Source: Paenibacillus selenitireducens (lineage in GTDB: Bacteria; Bacillota; Bacilli; Paenibacillales; Paenibacillaceae). Taken from it: a stretch of 64,000 nt of DNA. The notes under the pieces are model-generated. The model searched no databases. It worked only from the letters and a program-made list of their open reading frames with translations, and was not told the DNA's origin. Location of the stretch: NCBI RefSeq assembly GCF_002021565.1, contig NZ_MSZX01000002.1, positions 366,554 through 430,553 of the forward strand, in the 5' to 3' direction. The position numbers and the translations under genes are program-made. Below, one piece after another: positions 63,949 through 64,000 of the stretch; position 1 is the first letter of the stretch; every line of letters starts with the position of its first letter.

Positions 63949-64000
63949 ATGGAATACTCAACTTTCGGAAGACACGTTGCCGTTGACACTTGGGGCGTAG
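63949..64000 (+). CDS. speD: S-adenosylmethionine decarboxylase proenzyme SpeD, N-terminus (truncated by window edge)
   Basis: Only 17 codons are visible, reading MEYSTFGRHVAVDTWGV. The GRHV-x5-WG pattern near the N-terminus is that of prokaryotic SpeD, which supplies decarboxylated AdoMet for spermidine synthesis. GGAAGGGGG lies about ten bases upstream of the ATG. The self-cleavage site and the rest of the enzyme lie beyond the window. Confidence 0.75.
   Translation, partial: MEYSTFGRHVAVDTWGV

Overview
The window reads as chromosome of a spore-forming Gram-positive bacterium of the order Bacillales, most likely Paenibacillus or a close relative. Pointers are strong AGGAGG-type ribosome binding sites with frequent TTG/GTG starts, sporulation and germination genes (gerM, a Ger(x)C lipoprotein, an AsnO-type asparagine synthetase, YjcZ-type micro-proteins), the gerM-rph-rdgB order, the clp/lon protein quality control block and a terminal speD. 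No prophage, transposase, integrase or CRISPR array was found.

Layout. 1-11.6 kb (+): the distal part of an ethanolamine-utilisation microcompartment operon: eutE (cut by the window edge), eutM, a PduL-type phosphotransacylase, an unrecognised eut gene, eutN, eutS, eutP, the eutW/eutV two-component antiterminator pair, eutA, eutB, eutC, an unannotated 41-residue membrane peptide and an APC-family permease that probably replaces EutH. 11.6-16.9 kb: an orphan Ger(x)C lipoprotein, usp and an MFS exporter divergent from a MarR regulator, a methyltransferase and a metallo-beta-lactamase hydrolase. 17.2-17.6 kb: a gene-free repeat patch. 17.7-21.7 kb: dps with PerR-like boxes, a PgpA-like gene, gerM-rph-rdgB. 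21.7-28.6 kb (mostly -): a BioF2-type acetyltransferase, a surface acyltransferase preceded by a coupled 43-codon ORF, asnO, a 40-residue peptide gene and a drug/metabolite transporter.

28.8-34.9 kb (+): a MacAB-like efflux system followed by a response regulator, a histidine kinase and an ECF-like sigma factor. 35.5-40.1 kb: a TetR regulator with a perfect palindrome, an NCS1 permease, a DUF917 protein and a hydantoinase/oxoprolinase-family protein. 40.2-42.8 kb: a small HTH protein and a divergent PurA paralogue with altered substrate residues, opposite a LysR regulator. 43.3-46.2 kb: a MutS2-like protein lacking the Smr domain, a DUF6199-like membrane protein and a VOC protein.

46.3-50.2 kb is the most unusual region. 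It holds five tiny genes, none in ordinary annotation size range, encoding 31-40 residue YjcZ-type transmembrane peptides. Each has the same promoter/leader and the same terminator hairpin. They are interleaved with a lipoprotein pseudogene, a membrane protein of unknown function and a duplicated segment carrying a tRNA-Arg(TCT) gene and a truncated copy of it. The conserved CATAACATA upstream of every copy fits a late mother-cell (SigK) -10 box.

50.4-64 kb (+) is a conserved housekeeping block: a helical-repeat protein, tig, clpP, clpX, ispG, an AlsT-type symporter, lonB, lonA, engB (ysxC), an unknown conserved gene, and the start of speD behind a structured leader.
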